DNA from: a virus
Strand: one strand, 5' to 3'
IMG/VR virus record: IMGVR_UViG_3300020166_000125
Location: 1-22,289 of that record
DNA length: 22,289 nucleotides
In this document: positions 22,227-22,289 of the stretch, piece by piece
Position numbering within the stretch: position 1 is the stretch's first letter
Layout: every line of letters begins with the position of its first letter
Translations under genes and position numbers: made by a program
Notes under the pieces: model-generated
Told to the model about the DNA's origin: nothing
Databases searched by the model: none
What the model saw: only the letters and a program-made list of their open reading frames with translations

Positions 22227-22289
22227 TGTCTTTCTTTACTCCTCGTGATCATAGAAATATTTTGAATAGTAGATATTAACTGCTGCTAC

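Noticed and set aside
1-22289. Search for terminase, integrase, DNA polymerase and CRISPR arrays
   Set aside because: None is visible. Terminase subunits would be needed for packaging and probably lie outside the window. No regularly spaced repeats other than the coding repeats in the fibre gene were seen.

Overview
This window looks like part of a tailed (siphovirus-type) phage or prophage of a Bacteroidota host, most likely a flavobacterium. The DNA is AT-rich. Every gene I can support lies on the minus strand, and genes are packed with ATGA or TAATG overlaps. Several proteins resemble families I know from Bacteroidota phages: a DUF3127-like protein ending in DLPF, an XkdF-type prohead protease, a DUF6712-like connector, and a baseplate protein with the typical flavophage N-terminus. 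Promoter-like boxes resemble the Bacteroidota TAnnTTTG -7 element rather than a sigma-70 TATAAT. No integrase, terminase or capsid-unrelated host gene is visible, so temperate or lytic lifestyle cannot be decided.

Layout in the direction of transcription (high to low coordinates). 22226-22116: a tRNA-like gene with an unusual long variable arm. 22078-14166, tail module: a tail assembly chaperone with a probable -1 frameshift, a tail-terminator-like protein, a gp10-like tail completion protein, a 532-aa tail/baseplate protein, a 1487-aa baseplate-plus-fibre fusion ending in an S74 self-cleaving chaperone, a 48-aa gene and the tape measure protein. 12598-9810, head core: XkdF protease, acidic scaffold, major capsid protein, terminator, tail tube protein, terminator. 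9698-5509: a LamG/carbohydrate-binding adhesin, a portal protein with extra fused C-terminal domains, and a head-tail connector. 5512-4454, lysis island: an M15 peptidase endolysin surrounded by very small overlapping genes, mostly membrane proteins. 4380-3289: a calcineurin-like metallophosphoesterase, then a strong terminator. 3156-1: small early-type genes, three of them preceded by a shared promoter-leader cassette. These include a DnaA-domain-IV-like protein, a DUF3127 single-strand-binding-like protein, and a gene cut off by the left edge.

The parts form one coherent virion programme: protease, scaffold and capsid build the head; portal and connector join it to the tail; chaperone, tape measure and tube build the tail; fibre and adhesin bind the host; the lysis island releases progeny. 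The order is unusual. Tail genes come first, the portal lies downstream of the capsid gene, and the chaperone is more than 7 kb from the tape measure gene. The points most worth a second look are the chimeric tRNA, the frameshift, the permuted order, the portal fusion and the promoter-leader cassettes.
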